A DNA stretch of 64,000 nucleotides from Rhizobium freirei PRF 81 (GCF_000359745.1 NZ_AQHN01000061.1:1-64000), one strand, 5' to 3'. Shown: positions 47,569-58,988, counted from the stretch's first letter. Notes: a model not told the origin generated them from the sequence alone. Made by a program: numbers and translations.

Positions 47569-47645
47569 TCAGCTTATCAGGAAACGGGTGGCTGCCGCTT
47601 TGGCCGATGACTAGTCTGATCCAATCAACCGGATCGGAGTATGCC

Positions 47646-47852
47646 ATGTCCATCTTCCTTCATCTGCATGAGATCGCGGCAAAGCGTGGCGACGGTTTGC
47701 GCCCGGAATTGATCAGGGCCTTGCAAGGCGCATATCCGCAAAACGAGGTCATCACGCTGGCTGCACAACGGTTAAAGGCTGACTTCGAGACGGCGGACTC
47801 ACCGGAAATGGAGCAATCAGGCGATTGGAAGCACCGCACGCATGCGAAGTGA
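47646..47852 (+). CDS. Small hypothetical protein
   Basis: 68 residues, MSIFLHLHEIAAKRGDGLRP, soluble and helical, ending PEMEQSGDWKHRTHAK. It lies 78 bases after the tRNA. GATCGGAG before the start is a plausible ribosome binding site. No family recognised. Confidence 0.45.
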   Translation: MSIFLHLHEIAAKRGDGLRPELIRALQGAYPQNEVITLAAQRLKADFETADSPEMEQSGDWKHRTHAK

Positions 47853-48118
47853 CCCAGGCGAAGCCCGCCGGCGCCGACGGATCGGTATTGGGCGGGCCTC
47901 TAACCATCGTCATGATGGCTGTGTCATATTGGACGCAGGGGGAGCTTTGCTGTCAACTCGCAGATTTTGGGAATTCCTCTGTCAGAGGCATAAATGGTTA
48001 ACTGCGCGTTTGCGGCAATGATATCGCGACGGCAGGTCTGAAAGCACGATAAACAGGCTTTCTTTGCTCATCTTTCCTGTGTCATAGCAGGGATGGATTG
48101 AAGAAGGACGGATAAGCC

Positions 48119-49369
48119 TTGGACAAACAGACTGTTCTCGACGCAACGGAGGCCATGCGCGGCCTTTTCCCCGCAACTCCGCTGCAGCTGAACGAGCATC
48201 TTTCCGCCCGTTACGGCGCCGATATCTGGCTGAAGCGCGAGGATCTGACGCCCGTTCGTTCCTACAAGATCCGCGGCGCCTTCAATTTCTTCCGCAAGGT
48301 GATTGCCGAAGGCGGCACGGAAAAAACCTTCGTCTGCGCATCCGCCGGCAATCATGCCCAGGGATTTGCCTTCGTCTGCCGGCATTTCGGCGTGCCCGGT
48401 GTGGTCTACATGCCCATGACGACCCCGCAGCAGAAGATCGACAAGACGCGCATCTTCGGCGGCGAATTCATCACCATCAAGCTGTTCGGCGATTTCTTCG
48501 ACCAATGCTATCAGGCGGCGCGCGACCATGTTGAGCGCATCGACGGCGTCATGGTGCCGCCGTTCGATCACGCCGACATCATCGAGGGGCAGGCGACCGT
48601 GGCGGCCGAGATCGCGGAACAGCTGCCGGAGGGTATTATACCCGACCACGTCCTTCTTCCCGTCGGCGGCGGCGGACTTGCAGCCGGGATCACCGGCTAT
48701 TTCGCCGACACGCTTTCCCGTGATGCCTTCACCTTTGCCGAGCCTGCAGGGGCGCCGAGCCTGCGCCGCAGCATCGAGGCGGGGAAGGTAATTACGCTGG
48801 CCAAGGTCGATAATTTCGTCGATGGCGCTGCCGTCGGTCGTATCGGCGAGCTGAATTTCGCAGCCTTGAAGGACTTTGCGGCCGAACAGGTCAAGCTGAT
48901 CGAGGAAAACGCCATCTGCGTCACCATCACCGATATGCTGAATGTCGAGGGCGTGGTGCTGGAGCCGGCCGGCGCGCTGGCGATCACGGCGCTCGAAAAG
49001 CTCGATCGCGACAGCATCCGCGGCAAGACCATCGTCGCCGTGGTCTCCGGCGGCAATTTCGACTTCGAGCGCCTGCCTGACGTCAAGGAGCGCGCCATGC
49101 GCTATGCCGGGCTGAAGAAATATTTCATCCTGCGCCTGGCCCAGCGCCCCGGCGCGCTTCGGGATTTCCTCAATCTGCTCGGGCCGGAAGACGATATCGC
49201 CCGCTTCGAATATCTGAAGAAGAGCGCCCGCAATTTCGGCTCCATCCTGATCGGCATCGAGACGAAGAATCCGGATAATTTCAAGCAGCTTATCGCCAAT
49301 TTTGAAAGCTCCGGCATGGGTTACGAAGACATCACCGAAAACGAGATCCTGGCAAACCTGATCATTTGA
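48119..49369 (+). CDS. ilvA: Threonine ammonia-lyase
   Basis: IlvA turns threonine into 2-oxobutanoate, the first step to isoleucine, using PLP. The 416-residue protein has the PLP lysine in SYKIRGAFN (about residue 50), SAGNHAQGFAF and the glycine loop VGGGGLAAGITGYF. The C-terminal part (about 330-416) has an ACT-like regulatory domain of the shorter type. The start is TTG with GAAGGACGG before it. Confidence 0.93.
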   Translation: MDKQTVLDATEAMRGLFPATPLQLNEHLSARYGADIWLKREDLTPVRSYKIRGAFNFFRKVIAEGGTEKTFVCASAGNHAQGFAFVCRHFGVPGVVYMPMTTPQQKIDKTRIFGGEFITIKLFGDFFDQCYQAARDHVERIDGVMVPPFDHADIIEGQATVAAEIAEQLPEGIIPDHVLLPVGGGGLAAGITGYFADTLSRDAFTFAEPAGAPSLRRSIEAGKVITLAKVDNFVDGAAVGRIGELNFAALKDFAAEQVKLIEENAICVTITDMLNVEGVVLEPAGALAITALEKLDRDSIRGKTIVAVVSGGNFDFERLPDVKERAMRYAGLKKYFILRLAQRPGALRDFLNLLGPEDDIARFEYLKKSARNFGSILIGIETKNPDNFKQLIANFESSGMGYEDITENEILANLII

Positions 49370-49406
49370 CTTTGCGGCCCCGCAACCTTCATGCTAAAGG
49401 CGATCC

Positions 49407-49745
49407 ATGGCTTCGTTCTTTTCAAATATCATTTCGATCTTCACCGGCGGCGCAGCGCAGCCGGGCAATGAAAAATCTGCCGCTCCGGCCGTCAGCGCAG
49501 AACCGCAGATGCACGCCGGCTGCACGATCTATGCGACGCCGCAGCGCGAGGGCAATCAGTTCCGCCTCATGGGCCGGATCGAGAAGGATGTGAACGGCGA
49601 GATGCTGGTGCGCACGTTCATTCGCGCCGATGTTTTCACCTCGTCGGACGATGCCGTGGAATCGACCTTCCGCAAGGCGCAGCAGATCATCGATCAGAAC
49701 GGTGCAGGCCTCTTCGGCGACGGCGAAAAGACGCGCCAAGTCTGA
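49407..49745 (+). CDS. HlyU-family protein
   Basis: 112 residues. After a variable start (MASFFSNIISIFTGGAAQPG) the core CTIYATPQREGNQFRLMGRI, VRTFIRADVFTSSDDAVEST and FRKAQQIIDQNG fits the HlyU domain of unknown regulatory role (different from the ArsR-type HlyU). It lies 37 bases after ilvA. Confidence 0.75.
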   Translation: MASFFSNIISIFTGGAAQPGNEKSAAPAVSAEPQMHAGCTIYATPQREGNQFRLMGRIEKDVNGEMLVRTFIRADVFTSSDDAVESTFRKAQQIIDQNGAGLFGDGEKTRQV

Positions 49746-49857
49746 TCGTCGGAGGGTTTCTTTCATAACCGTCTGATCGCAGGGCCGCCTCCCGCATTGG
49801 CTTTGAGCGGCCCATGACACTCATTCAAATCGATGGCTGATTGGATTTTCGCTCGGC

Positions 49858-50634
49858 TCAAGCCGTGCGGAACAGCTTTGCGCCGGACGGAGCATTGACG
49901 GCGCCGCCGTCGACGGTGATTTCGATGGCCGTGACATTGGCGGAATCGTCGGAGGCGAAGTAGAGCGCGGCCTTGGCGATTTCGTCGGCTTCGCTCATGC
50001 GGCCGAGCGGGCTAAGGCTGCCAAAGCGGGCTTCCAGCGCATCCATGGCTTCCGGCGTGGCGGCACGCGGTCCCCAGATAGGTGTCTTGGTGGCGCCCGG
50101 CGTCACCTGGTTGACGCGGATGCCGCGGGGCGCGAGTTCAGAGGCAAGATTGCGCGTCATGGCGCGAACGGCGCTTTTCGTGCCCGCATAGGCGGAATAG
50201 CCGGGAATGCCGAGGACAGCATGCACGGAGCCGTTGAGGATCACCGAACCGCCGTCGTTCAGATGCGGCAGCGCAGCCTGCACGGTGAAGAAGACGCCGG
50301 TGAAATTGATGCGCACGATGGTTTCGAATTGCTCGAGCGTGGTCTTTCCGAGCGCTGTTTCGCCAGCAATTCCGGCATTGGCGAAGACGATATCGAATTT
50401 CCCAAGCTTCTCCGCAGCCTCGGCAAACGCATTCTCCATGGCCGGGATGTCTGTCGTGTCGGCCTGCAATGCCAGCACGTCGCCGCCGAGCGCTTCGGCT
50501 GCCGCGGCGAGCGTCTTGGCATTGCGGCCTGTTATGGCGACCTTGGCGCCTTCGGCGAGGAAGAGGCGGGCGGTGGCGAAGCCGATACCGCTGTTTCCGC
50601 CGGTGATGAGGGCAACCTTGTTCTTGAGACGCAT
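49858..50634 (-). CDS. Short-chain dehydrogenase/reductase
   Basis: 258 residues, classical SDR: LITGGNSGIGFATARLFL (cofactor loop, residues 9-26), NAGIAG, catalytic Ser near ILNGSVHA and the YAGTKSAVRAM Tyr-Lys motif. AGGAGCTACGAAC precedes the start. Divergent from a TetR regulator across an operator-like repeat, so probably controlled by it. Substrate unknown. Confidence 0.92.
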   Translation of the reverse strand: MRLKNKVALITGGNSGIGFATARLFLAEGAKVAITGRNAKTLAAAAEALGGDVLALQADTTDIPAMENAFAEAAEKLGKFDIVFANAGIAGETALGKTTLEQFETIVRINFTGVFFTVQAALPHLNDGGSVILNGSVHAVLGIPGYSAYAGTKSAVRAMTRNLASELAPRGIRVNQVTPGATKTPIWGPRAATPEAMDALEARFGSLSPLGRMSEADEIAKAALYFASDDSANVTAIEITVDGGAVNAPSGAKLFRTA

Positions 50635-50667
50635 GTTCGTAGCTCCTGTTGGCTTTTGTCACGATCT

Positions 50668-50707
50668 GGATTATGATCGTTATCTATAAGGATTATGATC
50701 GTAATCC
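50668..50707. promoter_or_regulatory. Repeated operator between SDR and TetR genes
   Basis: GGATTATGATCGTTATC (50668-50684) and GGATTATGATCGTAATCC (50690-50707) are direct repeats 22 bases apart. The second is almost a perfect palindrome (GATTA-TGATCG-TAATC). This is a likely binding site for the divergent TetR protein. Confidence 0.6.
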
Positions 50708-50739
50708 ATTTTGTCAAGCCGGACATGAAAGGATTTTCG

Positions 50740-51321
50740 ATGGGCCGTTCACAACTCGAAAAGCAGAAGACGCACGAACGCATCGTGACGCTTGCCGCCA
50801 AACGTCTGCGCGAGGAGGGATTGGAAGGGATCGGCGTCGCCGATCTGATGAAGGAGGCGGGTCTGACCGTCGGCGGCTTCTACAAGCATTTCGCCTCCCG
50901 CGACGAACTCGTGGCGGAAGCCATGGAATCGGCAATCGGATCATGGCGACGGCAACAGGAGGAACAGGGGATTGACCCTGCAAGCATCTCGCTGAACGAC
51001 TATATCGACAATTATCTCAGCGAACGTCACCGCGATCATTGCGGCGAGGGCTGTGCCTATGCGGCATTGACCGCAGATATGGCGCGCAGCAGCGATGCGG
51101 TCCGCGCTGTCGCCACGGACGGCCTGAGGAGGAATTTCGAGGCCATGACGGCCCGTATGCCGCAGCCCGAAACCGTCGAAGCCAGGCGGAAAGCAATCAT
51201 CGCCTCCTGCCTCATGACCGGCGCGCTCGGCCTTGCGCGCGTCGCGAACGACGAGGCTCTTTCGGCTGAAATTCTGGAGACGGTGAAGCAGTTCGTGAAA
51301 GCGCTGCCACAGGCAAAATAA
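50740..51321 (+). CDS. TetR family transcriptional regulator
   Basis: 193 residues from ATG at 50740, preferred over upstream starts because AAAGGA lies before it. The HTH is ERIVTLAAKRLREEGLEGIG with GVADLMKEAGLTVGGFYKHF, the YKHF end typical of TetR. The ligand domain has GEGCAYAALTADMARSSDAV. It is likely the repressor of the divergent SDR gene and itself. Confidence 0.92.
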   Translation: MGRSQLEKQKTHERIVTLAAKRLREEGLEGIGVADLMKEAGLTVGGFYKHFASRDELVAEAMESAIGSWRRQQEEQGIDPASISLNDYIDNYLSERHRDHCGEGCAYAALTADMARSSDAVRAVATDGLRRNFEAMTARMPQPETVEARRKAIIASCLMTGALGLARVANDEALSAEILETVKQFVKALPQAK

Positions 51322-51325
51322 CAAA

Positions 51326-51347
51326 GCGGCCGGTTGGAGCCGGCCGC
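51326..51347. terminator. Bidirectional-type hairpin between tetR and azoR
   Basis: GCGGCCGG (51326-51333) pairs with CCGGCCGC (51340-51347) around a six-base loop between convergent genes. No strong T-run is seen; termination by shape only. Confidence 0.45.
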
Positions 51348-51374
51348 CTGCGGATGTCTTGATGCTGCTGTCGA

Positions 51375-51989
51375 TTAAGCGGCGAGGGCCAGCTCGGAGG
51401 CGCGGGCCTGAGCGGCGCCGATAGCCTTCTCGGCAGCTTCCGGACCAAAGGCGACGCCTTCCACATAGACGGTCTCGACATCGGTGATGCCGATGAAGGC
51501 GAGAACAGACTTCAGGTAGGGAACGGCGTGGTTCAGCGGAGCGGCCGGGCCTTCGGAATAGACGCCGCCGGAGGCGAGCACGATATAGGCCTTCTTGCCG
51601 GTTGCCAGACCCTTCGGGCCGGTTTCGGTGTAAGTGAAGGTGCGGCCGGCGCGAGCGACGTTATCGATCCAGGTCTTCAGCGACGAATAGATGTTGAAGT
51701 TGATGAGGCCGGTGCCGATGACAACAGTGTCGGCTGCGAGCAGCTCATCGACGAGCGCGTCGGAGACCTTGACCAGCTCCTGCTGCTCGGGCGTGCGGGC
51801 ATCGGCCGGCGTGCGGATGGCGACCGTGAAGGGGCCGTCGATATGCGGCAGGTTGTCGGCAGCGAGGTCGCGCTTGACGAGCGTCTTGCCGGGATTGTTG
51901 GCCTTGATCTTCTCTGCAAGCTCGACGGCGATCTTGCTGGAGAGCGAGTCCGGACGCGGGCTGGAGGTCAGAAGCAGAATGGAGGACAT
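51375..51989 (-). CDS. azoR: FMN-dependent NADH-azoreductase
   Basis: AzoR reduces azo dyes and quinones using NADH and FMN. The 204-residue protein starts MSSILLLTSSPRPDSLSSKI, has PMYNF-like LINFNIYSSLKTWIDNVARA and FTYTETGPKGL and AYIVLASGGVYSEGP. It is divergent from a LysR regulator that may control it. Confidence 0.93.
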   Translation of the reverse strand: MSSILLLTSSPRPDSLSSKIAVELAEKIKANNPGKTLVKRDLAADNLPHIDGPFTVAIRTPADARTPEQQELVKVSDALVDELLAADTVVIGTGLINFNIYSSLKTWIDNVARAGRTFTYTETGPKGLATGKKAYIVLASGGVYSEGPAAPLNHAVPYLKSVLAFIGITDVETVYVEGVAFGPEAAEKAIGAAQARASELALAA

Positions 51990-52070
51990 ATCCGTTTTCC
52001 TTTTCAATGGGTTGCGAAAATCGGCTGGGAGAGTCCGATCTCGTTCGGTTCAATAGATAAGTCCTCAGTG

Positions 52071-52114
52071 CTATCGAGAAAAACTGTGATAATATGGATT
52101 GTAATTATCGATAG
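52071..52114. promoter_or_regulatory. Possible LysR binding region between azoR and lysR-type gene
   Basis: GATAAT (52088-52093) and ATTATC (52104-52109) form an inverted repeat with a ten-base spacer, nested in CTATCGA (52071-52077) and TCGATAG (52108-52114). Such dyads are typical for LysR regulators, which bind their divergent promoter. Confidence 0.5.
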
Positions 52115-52126
52115 AATGGATGGCAG

Positions 52127-53095
52127 ATGCTTCCCAATCCCACCCTCGACCAATTGCAGGTGTTCCTGACCGTTGCGGAGTCCGGCAGCTTTTCCGCAGC
52201 CTCCCGTGCGCTCAATCGTGCGCAATCGGTCATCAGCTATACCATCGCCAATCTGGAGGCTCAGCTGGAGATGCCGCTATTCGAGCGGTCGGGCTCGCGC
52301 CAGCCGAAGCTGACGGATGCGGGCAGGGTGATGCTGGAGGATGCGCGCCGCATCCTTTCCGATCTTCAGGTGATGCGCGCGCGCGTGAAAGGCTTGAAGA
52401 CCGGGCTCGAGGCCGAGGTGGCTGTTGCGATAAGTGTCATGGTGCCGGTGCACGCCACCGTCGACGTGCTGCGCGAATTCCGCGATCGCTTCCCCTTTGT
52501 TTCCCTGCGGCTCGACACCGGCGAACTCGGCACGATGATGCAGCTTGTCTCCAGCGGCAAATCGACGATCGGTATTGGCGGCTCCGTGGTGAAACAGGAT
52601 GATGCGTTGGTCATCGAGCGCATCGGCCATTCCTTCATGATGCCTGTGGCCGCCCCCACCCATCCGCTTGTCAAGCTGGGAAGGCCTTTGGCGCTGTCCG
52701 ATGTGCGCGACGAGGTTCAACTCGTCGTTACCGACGCCTCGAGCCTGACGAATGGCAGGGATTTCAACGTCCTGTCCTACAAGGTCTGGCACGTCAGCGA
52801 TATTGCTACCAAGCATCAGCTGATCCGTGGCGGTCTCGGCTGGGGTGGCCTGCCGGCTTCGTTTATCATGGAGGATCTGCAGAAGGAGCGGCTGGTGCCT
52901 TTGGCGCTCGATGCCTATGACCAGAGCGAATACCCGCTCTATGCCGTCCGCAAGGTCGACAACCCTCCTGGGCCGGCTGCAGCCTGGATGATCGAGGCTT
53001 TCCGCTCGCGCCTGGCGCGATGCCCGAATCAAGCGGATTTCAAATCCGCTATCGAGATGTTCCATCCGGGAGACAAGCGTCTCGCCGCAGAATGA
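52127..53095 (+). CDS. LysR family transcriptional regulator
   Basis: 322 residues. HTH at residues 1-60 (LDQLQVFLTVAESGSFSAAS, NRAQSVISYTIANLEAQLEM) and a substrate-binding domain after about residue 90. It is divergent from azoR, so it probably regulates that gene. The effector is unknown. Confidence 0.93.
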   Translation: MLPNPTLDQLQVFLTVAESGSFSAASRALNRAQSVISYTIANLEAQLEMPLFERSGSRQPKLTDAGRVMLEDARRILSDLQVMRARVKGLKTGLEAEVAVAISVMVPVHATVDVLREFRDRFPFVSLRLDTGELGTMMQLVSSGKSTIGIGGSVVKQDDALVIERIGHSFMMPVAAPTHPLVKLGRPLALSDVRDEVQLVVTDASSLTNGRDFNVLSYKVWHVSDIATKHQLIRGGLGWGGLPASFIMEDLQKERLVPLALDAYDQSEYPLYAVRKVDNPPGPAAAWMIEAFRSRLARCPNQADFKSAIEMFHPGDKRLAAE

Positions 53096-53098
53096 CAA

Positions 53099-53127
53099 GG
53101 TCCTCTCCCCGGAACGGGGAGAGGACC
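53099..53127. terminator. Terminator-like palindrome between lysR-type and nucleotidase genes
   Basis: Thirteen-base perfect arms (GGTCCTCTCCCCG and CGGGGAGAGGACC) with loop GAA between convergent genes. It shares the CTCTCCCCG core with the repeat at 24161. Confidence 0.65.
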
Positions 53128-53140
53128 ATAGCGCTTGTGA

Positions 53141-55129
<1,989 letters not shown>

Positions 55130-55267
55130 GAAACACTCCTTCAACGATAGGGCTATTGTCCGTCGATCATCTCTCGGGTGAGGGGAGACTAGGACTATTT
55201 TCGAAGGTGTGCACCAGGAATGTGACAGGCTTATTGTGGTTATATGCCAGTGAGTGCCAACATTTGT

Positions 55268-55645
55268 TCAGCGTTTCAGAACCGGCTTTATGTCCTTGTG
55301 GAAAAAGCGAAAATAGGAAGCGACCTTTGCCGCTGCATTGGATGAGCGATCGAACTCGATGCCGATGCGGCCATTGTGGGCCCATCGCACGAAACCGTCG
55401 AGCAGGCCGATATCGTCGCATTCGACGCGAACCTTGCTGCCCGCCGCGGCATAGAGCGGAGCCTGCAGATCGAGCGCGATGCCGCTGGTGGAAACATCGA
55501 CGACACGACCGGCGACGAGCTTGGTGAAATATCGAACCTGCCCCGTCAGTCGGGCATGATGGCGCGGCGAACCTCGTGTCTTGATTTTCAGGTTGCCTTG
55601 GACGAGAGATTTCGAAGAGAACTGCATGATGTTATCCCGGCTCAT
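55268..55645 (-). CDS. PilZ domain protein
   Basis: 125 residues. The c-di-GMP-binding PilZ pattern is visible: arginines in SPRHHARL (RxxxR) and VVDVSTSGIALDL (D/NxSxxG), followed by a beta barrel ending in GRIGIEFDR. It should bind c-di-GMP. No partner domain. Target unknown. Confidence 0.85.
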   Translation of the reverse strand: MSRDNIMQFSSKSLVQGNLKIKTRGSPRHHARLTGQVRYFTKLVAGRVVDVSTSGIALDLQAPLYAAAGSKVRVECDDIGLLDGFVRWAHNGRIGIEFDRSSNAAAKVASYFRFFHKDIKPVLKR

Positions 55646-55789
55646 ACATCTTTTTCCCCTCCTGGATAGCAGGCGTGCATTGAGGGATGCTTAGCATAAT
55701 CGTTAAAATTGTAGATGGCCGTCCCGAATCGGCACCGGACCGAGGTGCATGATCGCGACTGGCGATGTGGCTATTGAGAGGTACAGATC

Positions 55790-56593
55790 ATGCGTATCGT
55801 TTCGCTGAATGCCTGGGGCGGCCGGCTGCATGAGCCGCTGATACCCTATCTCGTCGATGTCGATGCGGATGTCCTGTGCCTGCAGGAAGTGGTTCGCACG
55901 CAGGGCGCGGGCAACGGATGGCTGGTCTATCGCGATCACGGCGTCGAGCTTCCGCAGCGTGCCAATCTCTTCGAGGAGCTGAAGGCTGCTTTGCCGGCTT
56001 ACGATGCCGTCTTCCTTCCCGTTGCGCGGGGCGATCTCTTCGATGGCGACCGGCAGCATTTCTCCGAATTCGGATTGGCGACCTTCGTGCGCAGAACCCA
56101 TCCGGTCATCGCCCAGGCCGCCGCCTTCGTCCATGGCGAATTCTCGAGTGACGGCTACGGGACGCATCCGCGCTCGCGCAACGCCCATTGCGTCCGTCTT
56201 TTCGACTATGAGCGCGGCTACCCCGTCACCATTGCACATATGCATGGCCTGCGTGACCTGGAAGGCAAGGGTGACACGCCTGCGCGCCGCCATCAGGCCA
56301 ATGCTTTTGTCGAACTTATCCGACAGGTGAAACAGGATGGCGACCGGCTGGTCGTTTGCGGCGATTTCAACGTGCTGCCGGATGGCGAGACCTTTGAAAT
56401 TCTCGGGAGCCTGGGTCTGATCGATCTCGTCACCTCGCGGGGACATGACGACACGCGCACATCCCACTACAAAAAGCAGCCGCGCTTTGCCGACTACATG
56501 CTGGTCACTTCGAATGTCGAGGTTGTCAGCTTCGATCCTGTCGCTGAGCCCGAAGTCTCGGATCATCGCGCCTTGCTGCTGGACTTGCGCTGA
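55790..56593 (+). CDS. Endonuclease/exonuclease/phosphatase family protein
   Basis: 267 residues with the conserved metal-dependent motifs: SLNAWGG (Asn7), LCLQEVV (Glu), VCGDFNVLPDGE and VSDHRALLLDL. No signal peptide. Substrate could be a nucleic acid or a phosphoester; cannot be decided. Confidence 0.85.
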   Translation: MRIVSLNAWGGRLHEPLIPYLVDVDADVLCLQEVVRTQGAGNGWLVYRDHGVELPQRANLFEELKAALPAYDAVFLPVARGDLFDGDRQHFSEFGLATFVRRTHPVIAQAAAFVHGEFSSDGYGTHPRSRNAHCVRLFDYERGYPVTIAHMHGLRDLEGKGDTPARRHQANAFVELIRQVKQDGDRLVVCGDFNVLPDGETFEILGSLGLIDLVTSRGHDDTRTSHYKKQPRFADYMLVTSNVEVVSFDPVAEPEVSDHRALLLDLR

Positions 56594-56599
56594 TGCAGA

Positions 56600-57061
56600 T
56601 CAGAGGCCGACATTCGGTCGGTCGATGATCTCGCGAAGCGCGAAGCTGGAATTGATCTTCACCACATGGGGCAGGGCCGAGAGCCAGTCTCGATGGATGC
56701 GCTCATAGTCCTCTAGGTCCCGCGCGGCGACGCGTAAAATGTAGTCGTACTCGCCCGACATGAGGTGACAGCCGAGCACGTTCGGACAGCGTTTCACCGC
56801 CGTTTCAAATTCCGACAGCGTCTTGGCGAACTGGCCGGAGAGAGATATGTGCACGAAGGCGATCATCTTGTAATCCAGCGCCTTGTGCGACAGATGCGCG
56901 TGGTAGCCGTCGATGACGCCGTTCTTTTCCAGAATATCGAGCCGGCGGGAGCAGGCTGATGGCGACAGGCCGACCTTCTCGGCGAGTTCCGCATTGGTGA
57001 TGCGCGCATTCTGCTGCAGCATCCGCAGAATCGAATGATCGATAGCGTCGAGGTCGGACAT
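56600..57061 (-). CDS. Lrp/AsnC-type regulator, probable alanine dehydrogenase regulator
   Basis: 153 residues. HTH: AIDHSILRMLQQNARITNAE and VGLSPSACSRRLDILEKNGV; RAM ligand domain after residue 65 with CPNVLGCHLMSGEYDYILRV. It is divergent from ald, and this pairing (AldR) usually means alanine-responsive control of ald. Confidence 0.92.
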   Translation of the reverse strand: MSDLDAIDHSILRMLQQNARITNAELAEKVGLSPSACSRRLDILEKNGVIDGYHAHLSHKALDYKMIAFVHISLSGQFAKTLSEFETAVKRCPNVLGCHLMSGEYDYILRVAARDLEDYERIHRDWLSALPHVVKINSSFALREIIDRPNVGL

Positions 57062-57213
57062 TCGAAGATCTTTCGAAAAAACACTTGTTCACGCAATAAA
57101 TCACGAAAAATGACCGCAGCGCAAATCGTCTTTGCAAGGACATTGCGGGGCTGTGGTGGTCTGATTTCAGTCGGAAAAAAATGCAGACGCAAAAGCATTC
57201 GAGGAGGAGTGAA

Positions 57214-58332
57214 ATGCGCGTTGGTTGCCCCAAGGAAATCAAGAACCACGAATACCGCGTCGGTCTGACGCCGGCATCCGTTCGTGAGTATGTCGCCCAT
57301 GGCCATGAGGTCTGGGTCGAAACGAAGGCAGGCGCCGGTATCGGTGCCGATGACCATGCCTATGTTGCTGCCGGCGCCAAGATCGCCGCAAGCGCCAAGG
57401 ATATTTTCGAGAAGTGCGACATGATCGTGAAGGTCAAGGAGCCGCAGCCTTCGGAATGGGCGCAGCTTCGCGAGGGCCAGCTCCTCTACACCTATCTGCA
57501 TCTTGCGCCCGATCCGGAACAGACCAAGGGCCTGCTTGCCTCCGGCGTGACCGCCATCGCCTACGAGACCGTGACCGACGAGCGCGGCGGCCTGCCGCTT
57601 TTGGCGCCGATGTCCGAAGTCGCCGGCCGCCTGTCGATCCAGGCGGGTGCGACGGCTCTGCAGAAGGCCAATGGCGGCCTCGGCATTCTGCTCGGCGGCG
57701 TACCGGGCGTTCTGCCAGCCAAGGTGACGATCATCGGCGGTGGTGTCGTTGGCCTGCATGCGGCCAAAATGGCCGCCGGCCTTGGCGCCGACGTCAGCAT
57801 CCTCGATCGTTCCCTGCCACGCCTGCGCCAGCTCGACGATATCTTCAACGGCCGTGTCCACACGCGTTACTCCAGCATTCAGGCGCTGGAAGAAGAGGTC
57901 TTCTCCGCCGATCTGGTGATCGGCGCCGTCTTGATCCCCGGTGCCGCAGCGCCGAAGCTGGTCACGCGCGAAATGCTATCAGGCATGAAGAAAGGCTCGG
58001 TCATCGTCGATGTGGCCATCGACCAGGGTGGCTGTTTCGAGACTTCGCATGCGACGACGCATTCCGATCCGACCTACGTGGTCGAAGACGTCGTGCACTA
58101 CTGTGTCGCCAACATGCCAGGTGCGGTTCCCGTCACCTCGGCGCATGCTCTGAACAACGCCACGATTTATCATGGCCTTACCCTCGCCGACCGTGGCCTG
58201 CGCGCCATCGCGGAAGACAAGCACCTCCGCAATGGCCTCAATGTTCATAAGGGCCGCGTCACTAACCGGCCGGTGGCCGAGGCGCTCGGTTACGAGGCCG
58301 TTGCGCCCGAAAGCATTCTGAACGTCGCGTAA
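57214..58332 (+). CDS. ald: Alanine dehydrogenase
   Basis: Ald interconverts alanine with pyruvate and ammonia using NAD. The 372-residue protein starts MRVGCPKEIKNHEYRVGLTP after GAGGAGGAGTGAA. It has the family's YTYLHLAPDPEQT loop with the catalytic histidine, MSEVAGRLSIQAGATAL and the nucleotide loop IIGGGVVGLHAAKMAAGLGA. Divergent from its Lrp-type regulator. Confidence 0.97.
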   Translation: MRVGCPKEIKNHEYRVGLTPASVREYVAHGHEVWVETKAGAGIGADDHAYVAAGAKIAASAKDIFEKCDMIVKVKEPQPSEWAQLREGQLLYTYLHLAPDPEQTKGLLASGVTAIAYETVTDERGGLPLLAPMSEVAGRLSIQAGATALQKANGGLGILLGGVPGVLPAKVTIIGGGVVGLHAAKMAAGLGADVSILDRSLPRLRQLDDIFNGRVHTRYSSIQALEEEVFSADLVIGAVLIPGAAAPKLVTREMLSGMKKGSVIVDVAIDQGGCFETSHATTHSDPTYVVEDVVHYCVANMPGAVPVTSAHALNNATIYHGLTLADRGLRAIAEDKHLRNGLNVHKGRVTNRPVAEALGYEAVAPESILNVA

Positions 58333-58350
58333 AGCCCATCGCGCGTACGG

Positions 58351-58860
58351 TCAGATGGAGGCGCCGGCATCCACGTATGCCGGCGCTCCTATTTTGTCGA
58401 TCCGGCATTGATAGCAATTGTTGCGCGCCGAGCGGACGTGGACATAGGCGATGTCGGGGCGTTCGAGCAGTGAGGCCGCATAAGCTGTGATATCGCCCGT
58501 CGGAGTGACAGCGCCTGTTCCGTAGACGATGCGATCGTTCTTGCCGTAGCCGCGCACGATGAAATCCCGGCTGCTCGCTAGCACTGGCGGTAGGATTTCT
58601 TCCGCGCCGTAGCGCTGGCATGGCGCCTTATGCAGGAAGATCGGGCCGGTCTCCGCATAGGGCTGCAGGTCCGGGAAGGGGCGATAGGCGAAGACGAACA
58701 ACTCCTCGCCGGCATCGATGTTGCGCAGGCAGTGGCGGCAGGGATGGCCCGGACCATCGGAAATTATGGTCTCCGGCTGGTGACCATAGGCATCCGCGCC
58801 GCCACTCCACAGAACTTCGGCGTCGGATGTAGGCATGGCTGCAAAAGCGATGGAGAACAT
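58351..58860 (-). CDS. DUF1203 family protein
   Basis: 169 residues from ATG at 58860, preceded by AAAGGAG. It has the DUF1203 features: CRHCLRNIDAGEELFVFAYR, GPIFLHKAPCQRYG and the closing VHVRSARNNCYQCRID. The CxxC pairs (CRHC, CYQC) could bind metal. Function unknown. Confidence 0.8.
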   Translation of the reverse strand: MFSIAFAAMPTSDAEVLWSGGADAYGHQPETIISDGPGHPCRHCLRNIDAGEELFVFAYRPFPDLQPYAETGPIFLHKAPCQRYGAEEILPPVLASSRDFIVRGYGKNDRIVYGTGAVTPTGDITAYAASLLERPDIAYVHVRSARNNCYQCRIDKIGAPAYVDAGASI

Positions 58861-58988
58861 GGCAAAGCTCCTTTCGAGATTTGCCATGTGATGCGCCGAA
58901 GCGAGATGGGAAGCCACCCGATTCCCGCCGTTACACCTCATTGACTCTTGCCACCAGATGCCGAGCGTTTACGTGGGTTAAGGCGGCC

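Noticed and set aside
47483..47852. Integration site at the tRNA-Leu gene
   Set aside because: No integrase, no repeated tRNA end and no change in gene type downstream.
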